From an uncultured Bacteroidales bacterium (GTDB lineage Bacteria; Bacteroidota; Bacteroidia; Bacteroidales; Bacteroidaceae): a DNA stretch of 64,000 nucleotides. Of the stretch, positions 42,609 to 51,984 are shown one piece after another (position 1 is the first letter of the stretch; each line of letters starts with the position of its first letter). The stretch lies in contig CACWFY010000001.1 in assembly GCA_902760345.1 (NCBI GenBank), forward strand, positions 186,001-250,000, written 5' to 3'. The translations under genes and the position numbers were made by a program. The notes beneath the pieces were generated by a model, which worked only from the letters and a program-made list of their open reading frames with translations, did not search any database and was not told where the DNA came from.

Positions 42609-45191
42609 TTACTTCGACAGGTTGGCAATAGTGGCTACCATCGTGGCTAACGAGGCGGCGGTGCTACCAATGGCCAGGTACTCAGCGGTGGTCATCTTAC
42701 GAGCCATTGACTTCTGGGGAACGACAATTTCGCAGCCTGGGCGAATCTTGGCGCCGTCGGTAACTTTAGCCACAGTACCGTTCATATAAATGACGTAGGT
42801 CTGGTTCTTTTTCGCATAGCGGTTGAAGCCACCGGCCTGCTTGATGTAGTAGTTGGCTTTCTTGCCCTCGTTGAAGGCTACGGAGTTGGGATACATCACC
42901 TCGCCATTGATCTTCACCGTACCATTGTACTTCGGAATGATGATGCGGTCGCCCTCGCGAAGCACGATATCTTCGTCGCAGCCAGGGTTCGCCAGGGCTT
43001 TGTCGAGCTCAATACCTACGGGGTAGGTGTCAGGAATCTGTGTGACCTCTTCAATGCGGTTGAACTGAGCCATCTCACTGGTAGAGCGGTTGTTGTTGAG
43101 GGCCATCTCCTGCAGGATGCGTTCGCGCTCCTCCTTACGCATCTTGGCAATCTCCTCCAGTCGGATACGTTCGTACTCGTTGACTCTGCGCTCCAGACGG
43201 GCACCCTCGATGAATGCCAGGTCGGTGGCTCCACCTGCTTTGCGGAACACGTCGCTAAGGCGCTCGTTCTTCTTCGACAGCGTATATGCGCCGGCATACA
43301 TAACCTCGCCCTCGATGCTGACGTTCTGCTGCTCGGTATATCCGGGGCTCTTACGAACATATACTTCGTCGAAAGGCATGAGCTTAAAGCCTGGTGTGCC
43401 GTCAATGATGAAGCCGTCTTTCAGCGAGAACTGGAACGTCTGAGACAGTAGTGAGTCGGTGGTCAGTGCATAGGGATTGATGATGCGTCGCGCTACCATC
43501 ACGTTATGCATAGATGCCGACTCCTTCAGTCCTCCGGCCTGCAGCACGAAGTCTTCCAATGTCTCGTTGTCGGCATACTTATAGGTGCCCGGATACTGCA
43601 CCTCACCATGAATGGTGATGGTCTGCTGCTCCTGTGCATCCATACGGGTAGGTATAAACAGGACGTCCTCGTTCTTCAGAGGAATGTCAGCCACGGTGCC
43701 GTCAAGAATGCCCTGTAAGTCAACCGATACGACCTCTAAGGTGCGGTCGGCCTTCATGCGGTGTATGATGGCACGTTTGGTGAAGGCTTCTTCAGTGATG
43801 CCTTCGGCCTGTTCCAACAGACTCTTGACACTGTAAGTGCTTTCGCCGATTTGATACATGCCTGGGCGGAAGACGGCCCCCTTGATCTCAACCATATTCG
43901 AATAGCGGGGTAGGATAGAGTCGACGCTTACCGAGTCGTGGTCGGCCAAGCGGAACGAGCTCATATCGAACTCGTTGACATTGTGGACAGAGTACTGTGT
44001 GCCCGACTTGCGAACCACGCGTACCGACTTGCGGTAGGCATCACCCGTGAATCCGCCGGCATAGCCAATCAGTGTACCCACGCTCTCGCTCTTCTTCATC
44101 TCGTAGTACATCGGGCGCTTTACCTTACCCGAAACATTGACCAGGCAGTCGTAGGGACCAACGACAATCACGTCGTTGTCGCCCAGTCGTACGTTGCCGC
44201 TGAGCTTACCGTTCAGGATATAGTCGTAGACGTCGACGGTGCTGACCAGTCGGTTCTTGCGATATACCTTGATGTTACGCAGCGTACCGATTTCGCTGGG
44301 ACCTCCTGCCATATAGAGGGCATGGAACACAGAAGCAAATGCCGACAGCGTATAGGTACCGGGGGCTTTTACCTCGCCCATCACGTTGACCACGATGGTA
44401 CGTGTCTGACCTACCGACAGGCGAATCTTACTGCTGCTGTAGCGGGCACCCAACTGAGAACGGATGCGGCTGTTGGCCTGTGCGACAGTCATGCCTGCCA
44501 CTTGGATAGGGCCAAAGCCTTCGACGACCACGAAGCCGTCGGGCGATACAGTAGCCTCGACAGTCTTTTGTGAAGCACCATAGATGTCAATAAAAACAGC
44601 ATCGCCAGCGCCCAGCACGTAGTTGTCGGGTGTGGCAATGTTCATATTCGGCTCGAACGATAGTTCTTCCTTGTTGAAGATGTCGCGTCCGAAAACCTTC
44701 TTACTGCTTTCCTGCTTCTTTTTCAGGTAGTTGCGGATGACCTGCTGGTCGTAGATGTCCAGCGAGTCGGGCATGAAGTCGTCCAACTCCTGCTTGACGC
44801 CTTGCTCGTCCTTCGTCTGGTAGCGTTGGTTCAGCAGTCCCTGCTGTGAGCGCTGCGTGGCCAGTCGTTCGTCCTTCAGTTTTTCGGTAGCATTGTTGCT
44901 GCCGTTGTTGCGACGCAGGCGAGCATCCACCTGTTCTTCGTCGCTGCCTTTACTGACGGTACCCAGACCTTGGTTTTTCTCCATGCGCTCATATTTCTGT
45001 CGCACGCGGCGAATCTGGTCAACAGTGACACCGCGCTGTACCAGTTGGGTGACAATCTGTTGTTGGGATTTGCCAGCCTTGTGCTCTTTAGTGATATACT
45101 TGATGACTTGATCGTCACTCATGCTGCTCTGTGCACTGACGCCACCGATGGTCGCTATCAGCAGGCAGAGGGTTAGAAAGGTTTTCTTCAT
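42609..45191 (-). CDS. Wza-like polysaccharide export outer-membrane protein with multiple SLBB domains
   Basis: 860 residues from the ATG at 45191, where a signal peptide follows (MKKTFLTLCLLIATIGGVSA). A Poly_export domain (YVLGAGDAVFIDIYGASQKT) is followed by at least five SLBB repeats, recognisable by V.GEV..PG.Y motifs (VNVMGEVKAPGTYTL, ITIHGEVQYPGTYKY, VSIEGEVMYAGAYTL, VKINGEVMYPNSV). There is a short membrane helix at the end (AIGSTAASLATMVATIANL). It is far larger than E. coli Wza (379) as usual in this phylum. It is first gene of the locus, driven by a perfect promoter. Confidence 0.93.
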   Translation of the reverse strand: MKKTFLTLCLLIATIGGVSAQSSMSDDQVIKYITKEHKAGKSQQQIVTQLVQRGVTVDQIRRVRQKYERMEKNQGLGTVSKGSDEEQVDARLRRNNGSNNATEKLKDERLATQRSQQGLLNQRYQTKDEQGVKQELDDFMPDSLDIYDQQVIRNYLKKKQESSKKVFGRDIFNKEELSFEPNMNIATPDNYVLGAGDAVFIDIYGASQKTVEATVSPDGFVVVEGFGPIQVAGMTVAQANSRIRSQLGARYSSSKIRLSVGQTRTIVVNVMGEVKAPGTYTLSAFASVFHALYMAGGPSEIGTLRNIKVYRKNRLVSTVDVYDYILNGKLSGNVRLGDNDVIVVGPYDCLVNVSGKVKRPMYYEMKKSESVGTLIGYAGGFTGDAYRKSVRVVRKSGTQYSVHNVNEFDMSSFRLADHDSVSVDSILPRYSNMVEIKGAVFRPGMYQIGESTYSVKSLLEQAEGITEEAFTKRAIIHRMKADRTLEVVSVDLQGILDGTVADIPLKNEDVLFIPTRMDAQEQQTITIHGEVQYPGTYKYADNETLEDFVLQAGGLKESASMHNVMVARRIINPYALTTDSLLSQTFQFSLKDGFIIDGTPGFKLMPFDEVYVRKSPGYTEQQNVSIEGEVMYAGAYTLSKKNERLSDVFRKAGGATDLAFIEGARLERRVNEYERIRLEEIAKMRKEERERILQEMALNNNRSTSEMAQFNRIEEVTQIPDTYPVGIELDKALANPGCDEDIVLREGDRIIIPKYNGTVKINGEVMYPNSVAFNEGKKANYYIKQAGGFNRYAKKNQTYVIYMNGTVAKVTDGAKIRPGCEIVVPQKSMARKMTTAEYLAIGSTAASLATMVATIANLSK

Positions 45192-45250
45192 ATCTTTAGT
45201 TAGAATCTTATACATATTTATTAAATAACTGCGATACCGCAAAATTATTG

Positions 45251-45281
45251 CAAAGGTACACAAATATTTGCTAATGGCAAA
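45251..45281 (-). promoter_or_regulatory. Main promoter of the exopolysaccharide locus
   Basis: On the minus strand TTTG (45278-45281), 19-nt spacer, TACCTTTG (45251-45258): perfect consensus, ~60 nt before the Wza-like start. No UpxY/UpxZ-type antiterminator genes and no invertible-promoter repeats are seen next to it. Confidence 0.85.
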
Positions 45282-45297
45282 GAAATCTGCGTTTTTC

Positions 45298-45329
45298 TTT
45301 GGTGGTTTCGCCGAAAACCCCTATCTTTG
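45298..45329 (+). promoter_or_regulatory. ssrA: Promoter of ssrA
   Basis: TTTG (45298-45301), 20-nt spacer, TATCTTTG (45322-45329). It diverges from the capsule promoter with only 16 nt between the two -33 elements. Confidence 0.85.
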
Positions 45330-45353
45330 CAGATTGTAACGCTACATCTTAAT

Positions 45354-45752
45354 GGGGTTGACTGGATTTGACAGCAAGCCGAGATGGTACGTAAGCATGC
45401 GGAGTGACGGCTGTGGACTCCATAATCACGTCGGTCAGAAAATTAATTGGCGAAAACAATTACGCTCTCGCTGCCTAATCGAAGCATAGTAGATTACTGG
45501 CTTTATCGTCTTACAAGGTAGGACGACGAGACATCGCTCCGAGGATGTTGTTCCGAATCCAAAGATCAAGCGGTGCAGGTTAAATCGGAAATAGTCGCGT
45601 GGGCGCCTCGACTGTGTGATGAAATCTTTAGAGGATAAGGCTGTGATTGGTGGCTTGGGTCTTGTCACAGCCCGACAATGAAGGCCAAGATAAGCATGTA
45701 GAAAGCGTATGGTTTCCTTGTTTGGACGAGGGTTCGACTCCCTCCAGCTCCA
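45354..45752 (+). ncRNA. ssrA: tmRNA (ssrA)
   Basis: One-piece tmRNA of ~399 nt. The 5' end GGGGTTG pairs with CAGCTCC at 45745-45751 to form the acceptor stem. The 3' T-arm is GAGGGTTCGACTCCCTC. CCA is not fully encoded (A-CA follows). The tag frame 45449-45478 starts at resume codon GGC and reads GENNYALAA then TAA, so the full tag is A-GENNYALAA. It rescues stalled ribosomes together with SmpB. Long minus-strand open frames across it are not genes. Confidence 0.97.
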
Positions 45753-45759
45753 CAATATT

Positions 45760-45791
45760 AGAGGTAAGAGGTCCCCCTCTTACCTCTTTTT
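45760..45791 (+). terminator. Intrinsic terminator of ssrA
   Basis: Twelve-bp stem AGAGGTAAGAGG (45760-45771) / CCTCTTACCTCT (45776-45787) with a 4-nt loop, followed by T4. Confidence 0.9.
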
Positions 45792-45793
45792 AC

Positions 45794-47002
45794 TTACCTC
45801 TGAAAATTCTTAACCAGCTCTTCCATCAGTGCTCCTACGTGTCCAGGCACCACGACGTGGTGGTTGCCGATGGGTTCTGTCAGGAAGTAACGAGCTTGCT
45901 GAGGATTGTTGAGCCGTATGATGGTTTGTGTGCGACAGAGGTCTGGTTTCCCTTCGCAACGTAGCAGTTCGCCTTCGGCAATGAAGTGGCGTCGCAGGTC
46001 ACCCGACACTTTGAAGATGGTCACTGGCCCGGGTTTGATATATCCGCGAATGGCTACGCCAATGCCCGACTCGAAGTGGGTGTCCAGCTCGTAGCGTTCC
46101 ACCATGTTCAGCGGTATCGTACAGTGTGCCAGCAGTATCTCGCCCGTTTCAGGGTTGATGTGTGCGGGATTGGCCTGGAAGCCCGACAGCCCTGTCAGTG
46201 CCTGTGTCAGCGTCATGGTCAGCAGGGTAGGGATGTCGCCCTCACAACCAGCCACGATACCCTCGCTGTTCAGCTGCGCCAGCGCCATGCATCCTGTGTT
46301 GTGTACAGCCGTCAGCAGGTCGAAGCAGCGTAGCGTCAGTCCCTGCAGCTGGTGCCGCTCGGCGAGCGTTTTCAGGGCATGGTATATCTGTTGCGCTCCG
46401 GGCAGTGCCTCGCGGATGTGTTGCTCTTGACCTTCTGCCTGCACTTCTTCCAGCGGTATCTGGCGGATGTCGTCCAGCAGTTCCTTCATGGGAATGTCTG
46501 TCAGCTCTATGCCTGCCGTCCGCTTGACGACGTGGTAGTCGGCCGTGCTCGATATGAGCCAGTCAGACGGTTTGCCGACGACGCCCAGCTTGCAATCTTT
46601 CAGTTTCTGCAGGGCTTCGTTGACGCATAGCAGGGTGTTGATGCGCTGGCTGATGTGTGCTGCCTCGCCATGTATCACCTCACCGCTGATGCCCTGTTGG
46701 CGCAGGTACGACAATATCTCCAACGAGGCTGCCAGCGAATTGCTCTTCCCTGATGTCAGCAGATAGAACGTGGTGCCAGCCGTTTTCTTTAGCAGCACTG
46801 GCAGCAGTCGCAGGAATATAGACTCGGCTCCTCCTGTGCGTACATATATAATATCTAATGGGTGACTGCCGTAGTCGCTGTAGTCGTTGTCGCGGAAGTC
46901 GTAGCTGATGTTGAGACTCCCCAGAAACTCCTGTGTAGCAGCGCTGACGGCTTGTGTGTCGTGCAGTTCCGACGTCAGCGTATAGATGGCGATGTTGTTC
47001 AT
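45794..47002 (-). CDS. L-fucose/L-arabinose isomerase-like protein
   Basis: 402 residues from the ATG at 47002 (MNNIAIYTLTSELHD). The last third carries the fucose-isomerase-type stretch CEGDIPTLLTMTLTQALTG, NPAHINPETGEILLAHCTIP (metal-ligand His) and GHVGALMEELV. It is shorter than FucI (~590) and may act on another aldose or ketose, or be a non-catalytic relative. It is alone in its unit and convergent with ssrA. The sugar is not readable from sequence. Confidence 0.8.
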   Translation of the reverse strand: MNNIAIYTLTSELHDTQAVSAATQEFLGSLNISYDFRDNDYSDYGSHPLDIIYVRTGGAESIFLRLLPVLLKKTAGTTFYLLTSGKSNSLAASLEILSYLRQQGISGEVIHGEAAHISQRINTLLCVNEALQKLKDCKLGVVGKPSDWLISSTADYHVVKRTAGIELTDIPMKELLDDIRQIPLEEVQAEGQEQHIREALPGAQQIYHALKTLAERHQLQGLTLRCFDLLTAVHNTGCMALAQLNSEGIVAGCEGDIPTLLTMTLTQALTGLSGFQANPAHINPETGEILLAHCTIPLNMVERYELDTHFESGIGVAIRGYIKPGPVTIFKVSGDLRRHFIAEGELLRCEGKPDLCRTQTIIRLNNPQQARYFLTEPIGNHHVVVPGHVGALMEELVKNFQR

Positions 47003-47032
47003 AGTGTTTAGTGTTTTAGATTTGTCTGGGTG

Positions 47033-47064
47033 CAAATATAGCATAAAACTGGGAGAATTGCAAA
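47033..47064 (-). promoter_or_regulatory. Promoter of the sugar isomerase-like gene
   Basis: On the minus strand TTTG (47061-47064), 20-nt spacer, TATATTTG (47033-47040): full consensus, 30 nt before the chosen start, which excludes the longer frame from 47044. Confidence 0.85.
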
Positions 47065-47079
47065 AAAATACGCTTATTA

Positions 47080-47111
47080 TTTGGAGATAACGTCGAAAAT
47101 ATCTATCTTTG
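47080..47111 (+). promoter_or_regulatory. Promoter of the endonuclease gene
   Basis: TTTG (47080-47083), 20-nt spacer, TATCTTTG (47104-47111), 25 nt before the start. It is divergent from the isomerase promoter with a 15-nt gap between the -33 boxes. Confidence 0.85.
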
Positions 47112-47136
47112 CTTGTTGAAACTAACTTAAATCTAT

Positions 47137-48801
47137 ATGCTTATGAAGACAAAACTACTATTATCCTTTGTTCTCTCGCTGGTAATGGGCGGAGTATGGG
47201 CGCAAGGTCCCAACGGCTCGGGCGAGTACTACAAGGCTGCCGACGGCAAGTGTGGTGCAGAGCTGAAGACGGCGCTGTTTAATATTATCAAGAATCCAAG
47301 TGTGACATCTTACAAAGGTTTGTATAGTGCCTATGTCAAGACTGATACTCGCGCTGACGGTTTTGTTCGCGATTGGTATTCTAATGCAACGAACTATCGT
47401 CATAATGTAGACAATGCTGGTAATTATTCGAAAGAGGGTGACATGTATAATCGTGAACACTCTATTCCGCAGAGTTGGTTTAGTGAGGCCTCTCCTATGG
47501 TTTCCGATGTCGTCCACGTTCTTCCTACTGATGGCTATGTCAATAATCGCCGTTCAAGCTATCTTTTGGCTGAGGTAAGTAGCGTTACTTATTCTTCCAA
47601 GAATAATTATTCGAAACTGGGCAGCTGTAAAACCACAGGCTATAGTGGTACCGTATTTGAGCCAAATGATGAAATCAAGGGCGATATGGCTCGTATCTAC
47701 TTCTATATGGCTACATGCTATCAAGATAAATGTACGAATTGGACGAAAGGTGAGGCAACGAAGGTCTTCTCTACACAGAATAAAGGGCTGACCAATTGGG
47801 TGGTTGATATGTTTATGGACTGGTCGAAGCGTGACCTCATCGATGATGTTGAGACGGCCCGTAATAATGCTGTACAGGAGGTTCAGGGCAATCGCAACCC
47901 GTTCGTCGACTATCCGGGCTTGGAAGACTATATCTGGGGCGACAAGCAGGACGTGCCGTTCAGCTATGATAACTACAAGCCTGGTGAGGCTGCAGCTGTG
48001 GCCAAGCCTGTGTTCTCGCCCGAGGCTGGCACGTATTATGAGAGCAAAGACGTGACCATCACGTGCAAGACCGCAGGTGCTAAGATCTACTACACCATCA
48101 ATGGTGGCGACCCCTCTGAGCAGAGCACGCTCTACGAAGCACCAATTACGCTTGACCAACTGGGCACCTACGAGATCAAGGCTATTGCCATCAATGGTGA
48201 TGACCGCAGCGCACTGGCTTCTGCCACATACGTCATTGCCGAGAAGCCTGACACACCCGATCCAGATCAGCCTGGTGGTGATCCTTCTAACTGCGAGATA
48301 GCACTGAATAGTACGGTCTTTGGTGTAGCAGATGGAACAAATTCTGGTACTGATGAAATGGAGGCCACCCTGTGCGGTATTACCATCAACTATGCTAAGG
48401 GAACAGGTAATCAACGCTTTGCCAAAGCCGATCATATCCGTCTGTATCCTGGCAACACGCTGACAGTCAGCGTTTCTCAAGGCACGCTGACTCAGATAGA
48501 GGTGATTCCTTTAACCACTTCGACCAAGGTGCTGATTGCCGACGTTGGCAATGTCAGTGGACTCATTTGGACGGGCAACCATCAGCAAGTCGTCTTTACC
48601 GTTAATGGTAGTAGTGGTAACATGCAAATCGCTAGTCTGAAGATTACCGTCAACGTTCCCTCTGATCCCTCAGGCATTGACGGCGTGCAGACCAAGTCGC
48701 TCGCTGGACAGCGCGTCATCTACGACCTCAGCGGACGCCGCGTCACCAATCCTTCGCGTGGCATCTATATCGTTGATGGCCGTATGGTTGTGATTCAGTG
48801 A
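47137..48801 (+). CDS. Secreted endonuclease I with type IX-style C-terminus
   Basis: 554 residues; start at 47137 or two codons later. Signal peptide LLLSFVLSLVMGGVWAQ. Endonuclease I catalytic region: YNREHSIPQSWF with His108, then HVLPTDGYVNNRRSSYLLAEV and the later FYMATCYQD. A chitobiase-type beta domain follows (KPVFSPEAGTYYESKDVTITCKT trimmed to FSPEAGTYYESKDVTI, KIYYTINGGDPS). The tail ends DLSGRRVTNPSRGIYIVDGR, as in type IX sorting domains. It should degrade extracellular nucleic acid at the surface. It has its own promoter. Confidence 0.9.
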   Translation: MLMKTKLLLSFVLSLVMGGVWAQGPNGSGEYYKAADGKCGAELKTALFNIIKNPSVTSYKGLYSAYVKTDTRADGFVRDWYSNATNYRHNVDNAGNYSKEGDMYNREHSIPQSWFSEASPMVSDVVHVLPTDGYVNNRRSSYLLAEVSSVTYSSKNNYSKLGSCKTTGYSGTVFEPNDEIKGDMARIYFYMATCYQDKCTNWTKGEATKVFSTQNKGLTNWVVDMFMDWSKRDLIDDVETARNNAVQEVQGNRNPFVDYPGLEDYIWGDKQDVPFSYDNYKPGEAAAVAKPVFSPEAGTYYESKDVTITCKTAGAKIYYTINGGDPSEQSTLYEAPITLDQLGTYEIKAIAINGDDRSALASATYVIAEKPDTPDPDQPGGDPSNCEIALNSTVFGVADGTNSGTDEMEATLCGITINYAKGTGNQRFAKADHIRLYPGNTLTVSVSQGTLTQIEVIPLTTSTKVLIADVGNVSGLIWTGNHQQVVFTVNGSSGNMQIASLKITVNVPSDPSGIDGVQTKSLAGQRVIYDLSGRRVTNPSRGIYIVDGRMVVIQ

Positions 48802-48848
48802 GTGAAGAACTGGAATTGCATAAATAACCGTTAATTATTTATAATTAA

Positions 48849-48900
48849 GGGCGCAAAGTTTGGCATGTTGAAATATATTACCTAACTTTGCAGCCCTTTT
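48849..48900 (+). terminator. Hairpin terminator overlapping the M6 protease promoter
   Basis: GGGCGCAAAGTT (48849-48860) pairs with AACTTTGC-A-GCCC (48884-48896) with one bulged A, then TTTT. A separate small palindrome TTAATTA-TTTA-TAATTAA lies just upstream (48831-48848). Confidence 0.65.
48859..48890 (+). promoter_or_regulatory. Promoter of the M6 metalloprotease gene
   Basis: TTTG (48859-48862), 20-nt spacer, TAACTTTG (48883-48890). Both boxes fall in the arms or arm edges of the hairpin 48849-48896. Confidence 0.8.
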
Positions 48901-48934
48901 CGCGTATAAAAACGACTTGTTTATTAGTTAAAAC

Positions 48935-51139
48935 ATGATGAAGAAAATTTTTGTAACCCTGTCACTCATGGTTGTAACCATGATGGTGATGGCTGTACCC
49001 GCCAAGCGTGGCGTCTGGAAGACGCTGCTGTTGGAGAACGGTACAGAGCTGCGCGCCCAGTTGGTGGGCGATGAACACGGACACTTCTGGCGTGCCACTG
49101 ACGGCAAGGCCTATCTGATGGACGCCGAAGGCGTTGCTCGCGAGATTGACTCAAACACGATTGTGGCCAAGGCTAAGACCCGCCGCCAGCAGGTCAACAC
49201 CCAGCGTGCTCAGCGACTGAAGAGCCGTCGTGTTGGTGCTGTTGGTAGCTACGAGGGCAAGAAAAAGGCTATCGTACTGTTGGTCAACTTCTCTGACAAG
49301 AAGTTCGCTACTGCCCACGATAATGCCCTTTTCAACCGTATTGCCAATGAGGAAGGCTATTCAGAGGGAAGCTTCCGTGGTTCTATGGCCGACTATTTCA
49401 AGGCCCAGAGCCGTGGTCTGTTCGAACTCGACTTCGACGTTGTCGGTCCGCTGACCGTTAGTCAGAAGCAGTCTTATTACGGTGGTAACGACAAGGATGG
49501 TAACGACAAGTATCCTGGACAGATGGTTTGCGAGGCCGTCACGCTGGCTAAGCAGCAGGTTTCCGACTGGAAGCAGTACGACTGGGACAACGACGGCTAT
49601 GTCGACCAGGTCTATGTGGTTTATGCCGGCCAGGGCGAGGCTGACGGAGGCTCCGATGATACTATCTGGCCCCATGCCTACGACCTCACCTCTGCTAAAT
49701 CTTACGGTGATGGCTCAGGCCCTGTGACTGTAGGTACTAACCTAAAAGTCAACAGCTATGCCTGTGGCTCTGAACTCAATGGCTACAACAAAATTGAAGG
49801 TATCGGCGTCATGTGTCACGAGTATTCTCACTGTCTGGGCTATCCCGACTTCTACGATATTGACTATAGTGGTGGTCAGGGTATGGGTCCTTGGGACTTG
49901 ATGGACAGCGGTTCCTACAATGACGACGGCTACCAGCCGGCAGGCTACACCAGCTACGAGCGTTGGATGGCCGGTTGGGTGACCCCTATCGAGCTCGACG
50001 CCGAGAGTGTAACGGTTGAGAATATGAAGTCGCTGCAGAACGACGGTGAGTGCTACATTATTTATAATAAAGGAAACCGCGACGAGTTCATGTTGCTCGA
50101 GAACCGCCAGCTCGAAGGTTGGGACAAGTCGCTGCCCTCTGCCGGTCTGCTTATCCTGCACTGCGACTATAACCAGAGCGTCTGGGAAGCCAACGGCCCC
50201 AACGACGATCCGAACCATCAGCGTATGACGGTGGTTCCTGCCGACGGTAAGTACACGCGAAAGTACAACTATACTTATCAGCAGTACTATTACGAGGAAG
50301 CCGACATTGCCAAAGACCCGTTCCCACAGGGTACCGTCAAGGCTTTCAACAAAGATTTCAAGACCTCCGACAATATTGCCAAGCGTGCTGCCCAGTTCTT
50401 TACCAAGAACACCAATGGCACCTATTGGATTGACGGCTCTATCGAGCAGATTACGCAGAATAGCAACAAGACCGTCTCATTCAACTACGTGGCTGCTGGT
50501 AGCAGCAGTGTTGAGCCTGGTGGTGACGAGCCTGGTGGCGACGATCCCGTCGTAAATCCTGACGGCGCACTGTTCTACGAGTCGTTCGACAACTGTACCG
50601 GCTCAGGCGGTAACGACGACAAGTGGGGTTCGACTGTTGCCAATGGCGCTTTCCGTGCTGACAATGACGACTGGGAAGCAGTAGCTTCCTATGGCGGTAA
50701 AAAGTGTGCTCGCTTTGGCTCTTCTCGAAAGAGCGGTGAGGCAAAGACGCCCGTTATTAACTTACCCAGCGAGGCTGTGCTCACCTTCAAGGCCGCTGCC
50801 TGGGGCAGTGACGGCAAGACACTGAAACTCTCTGCCGAGGGTGCTACCGTCGTGTTCTCGCCCGCACAGGTGACGATGGAGAGTAGCGAGTGGACCACCT
50901 TCACCGTAAAGACCACCGGTAAGGGTTCTGCACGCATCGTCTTCACACCTTCCAAGCGCTTCTTCCTCGACGAGGTGACCATTACCGATCCTAATGCCAC
51001 CACCGCCGTGCGCACCATCGCTACACCTCGCACCACCTCAGGCCGCATCTATACCCTCGACGGCCGTTATGTCGGAACAAATCCTAACCAGTTGCCTCAT
51101 GGCCTCTATGTCATTGACGGCAAGAAAGTTATCAGATAA
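48935..51139 (+). CDS. Secreted M6-family metalloprotease with type IX-style C-terminus
   Basis: 734 residues with signal peptide (MMKKIFVTLSLMVVTMMVMAVP). The N-terminal prodomain is FWRATDGKAYLMDAEG. The catalytic zinc site is CHEYSHCLGYPDFYD with HEYSH at 295-299, preceded by YDWDNDGYVDQVYVVYAG, which looks like a calcium loop. A Pro/Gly/Asp linker near residue 525 leads to a jelly-roll domain (FYESFDNCTGSGGNDDKW) and the ending YTLDGRYVG...GLYVIDGKKVIR, the type IX sorting pattern. Immune-inhibitor-A-like peptidases degrade host or dietary proteins. Confidence 0.92.
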   Translation: MMKKIFVTLSLMVVTMMVMAVPAKRGVWKTLLLENGTELRAQLVGDEHGHFWRATDGKAYLMDAEGVAREIDSNTIVAKAKTRRQQVNTQRAQRLKSRRVGAVGSYEGKKKAIVLLVNFSDKKFATAHDNALFNRIANEEGYSEGSFRGSMADYFKAQSRGLFELDFDVVGPLTVSQKQSYYGGNDKDGNDKYPGQMVCEAVTLAKQQVSDWKQYDWDNDGYVDQVYVVYAGQGEADGGSDDTIWPHAYDLTSAKSYGDGSGPVTVGTNLKVNSYACGSELNGYNKIEGIGVMCHEYSHCLGYPDFYDIDYSGGQGMGPWDLMDSGSYNDDGYQPAGYTSYERWMAGWVTPIELDAESVTVENMKSLQNDGECYIIYNKGNRDEFMLLENRQLEGWDKSLPSAGLLILHCDYNQSVWEANGPNDDPNHQRMTVVPADGKYTRKYNYTYQQYYYEEADIAKDPFPQGTVKAFNKDFKTSDNIAKRAAQFFTKNTNGTYWIDGSIEQITQNSNKTVSFNYVAAGSSSVEPGGDEPGGDDPVVNPDGALFYESFDNCTGSGGNDDKWGSTVANGAFRADNDDWEAVASYGGKKCARFGSSRKSGEAKTPVINLPSEAVLTFKAAAWGSDGKTLKLSAEGATVVFSPAQVTMESSEWTTFTVKTTGKGSARIVFTPSKRFFLDEVTITDPNATTAVRTIATPRTTSGRIYTLDGRYVGTNPNQLPHGLYVIDGKKVIR

Positions 51140-51167
51140 ATCTACAAACACTTACTATGAAACACTC

Positions 51168-51200
51168 AGATGGGGCCATGCTTGATGCACAGCCCCATCT
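51168..51200 (+). terminator. Possible terminator after the M6 protease gene
   Basis: AGATGGGGC (51168-51176) pairs perfectly with GCCCCATCT (51192-51200); 15-nt loop. Only TT-C-A-TTT follows, so the T-run is poor. Confidence 0.45.
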
Positions 51201-51243
51201 TTCATTTACTAACCATTTTAAAATCTTTAGCCTATGTGACTCT

Positions 51244-51984
51244 TCACCATCTCATTCTCTCAATTTCAGACGGGCCTCGGCCCATACAACTCGTGGTGGT
51301 GATGGCGGTCAGGAAGGCGGTGAGTGCGGTCAAATCGTGCCCGTGTGCACTTGGGACAGAAAACGTGTATGAGTGGGTCACAATTTCCGCATTATGTCCC
51401 GATACTGTCACATGATTCAGTATCATTGACTTTACCTCAGAAGCGCTTTCTTCTTCATACGAAATGGACAACTCCGACATTCCTTTAATTTTTGGAGTGG
51501 TGTAATAGCCGTTTACCACTTCGTCGGTAACATTCTTTCCGTTGAAAGTAACAGTATTAATTTTGTTATTGCCAAGAGAACCGATATATATTGTATATGA
51601 TTCATCAGCTTTAACTGCCTGACGAGAAAAACCAGTTTCCCCCTGCATGACGGTAAGGTTAGCATAATACACTTTCCCACCAGACTCCATATCTTCCTTT
51701 ATCTTGTTGAAGTATCGCCATTCGTAAGCTGAAGAATACAATTCCTCGCTACCCATCGGCACATGTAGAGTTGCATAATTGTAAACATCATATTTATCAC
51801 GGACATTGTCAGAACATTCAAACGTATTAGTAGAAGAACAAGTTGGCGGAACAGGATTCAAGCAGTATATGGTATTGAGGCAGTAACAATCAGAGAAAGC
51901 GCCAACACCAATATTTGTAACACTTTGCGAAATCTCTATTGAAGTCAAGCCTTTACATTCATAGAACGTTTTAAATATTGATAA
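51244..51984 (-). pseudogene. Fragment of a BspA-type leucine-rich repeat surface protein
   Basis: The open frame runs from an in-frame stop at 51985-51987 with no good start. It opens inside an LRR_5/BspA repeat (FYECKGLTSIEISQSVTNIG, VGAFSDCYCL), followed by a short repeat-free region with NPVPPTC and LHVPMGSEELYSSAYEWRYF, the normal capping segment after such repeats. The last residues (SCMGRGPSEIERMRW) do not resemble a type IX tail. No signal peptide is present. I read this as the 3' remnant of a larger adhesin gene cut off near 51985. BspA proteins bind host surfaces and carry type IX signals in this family. Confidence 0.75.

Noticed and set aside
45191-45353. Invertible capsule promoter
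   Set aside because: No inverted repeats flank the promoter and no invertase gene is nearby in the window.
45732-45760. att-type duplication at the ssrA 3' end
   Set aside because: No second copy of the ssrA end was seen by eye in the flanking sequence, and no integrase gene is in the window.
45435-45964. Open frames on both strands across the tmRNA
   Set aside because: They cover the ssrA structure and show no domain; the RNA features explain the region.
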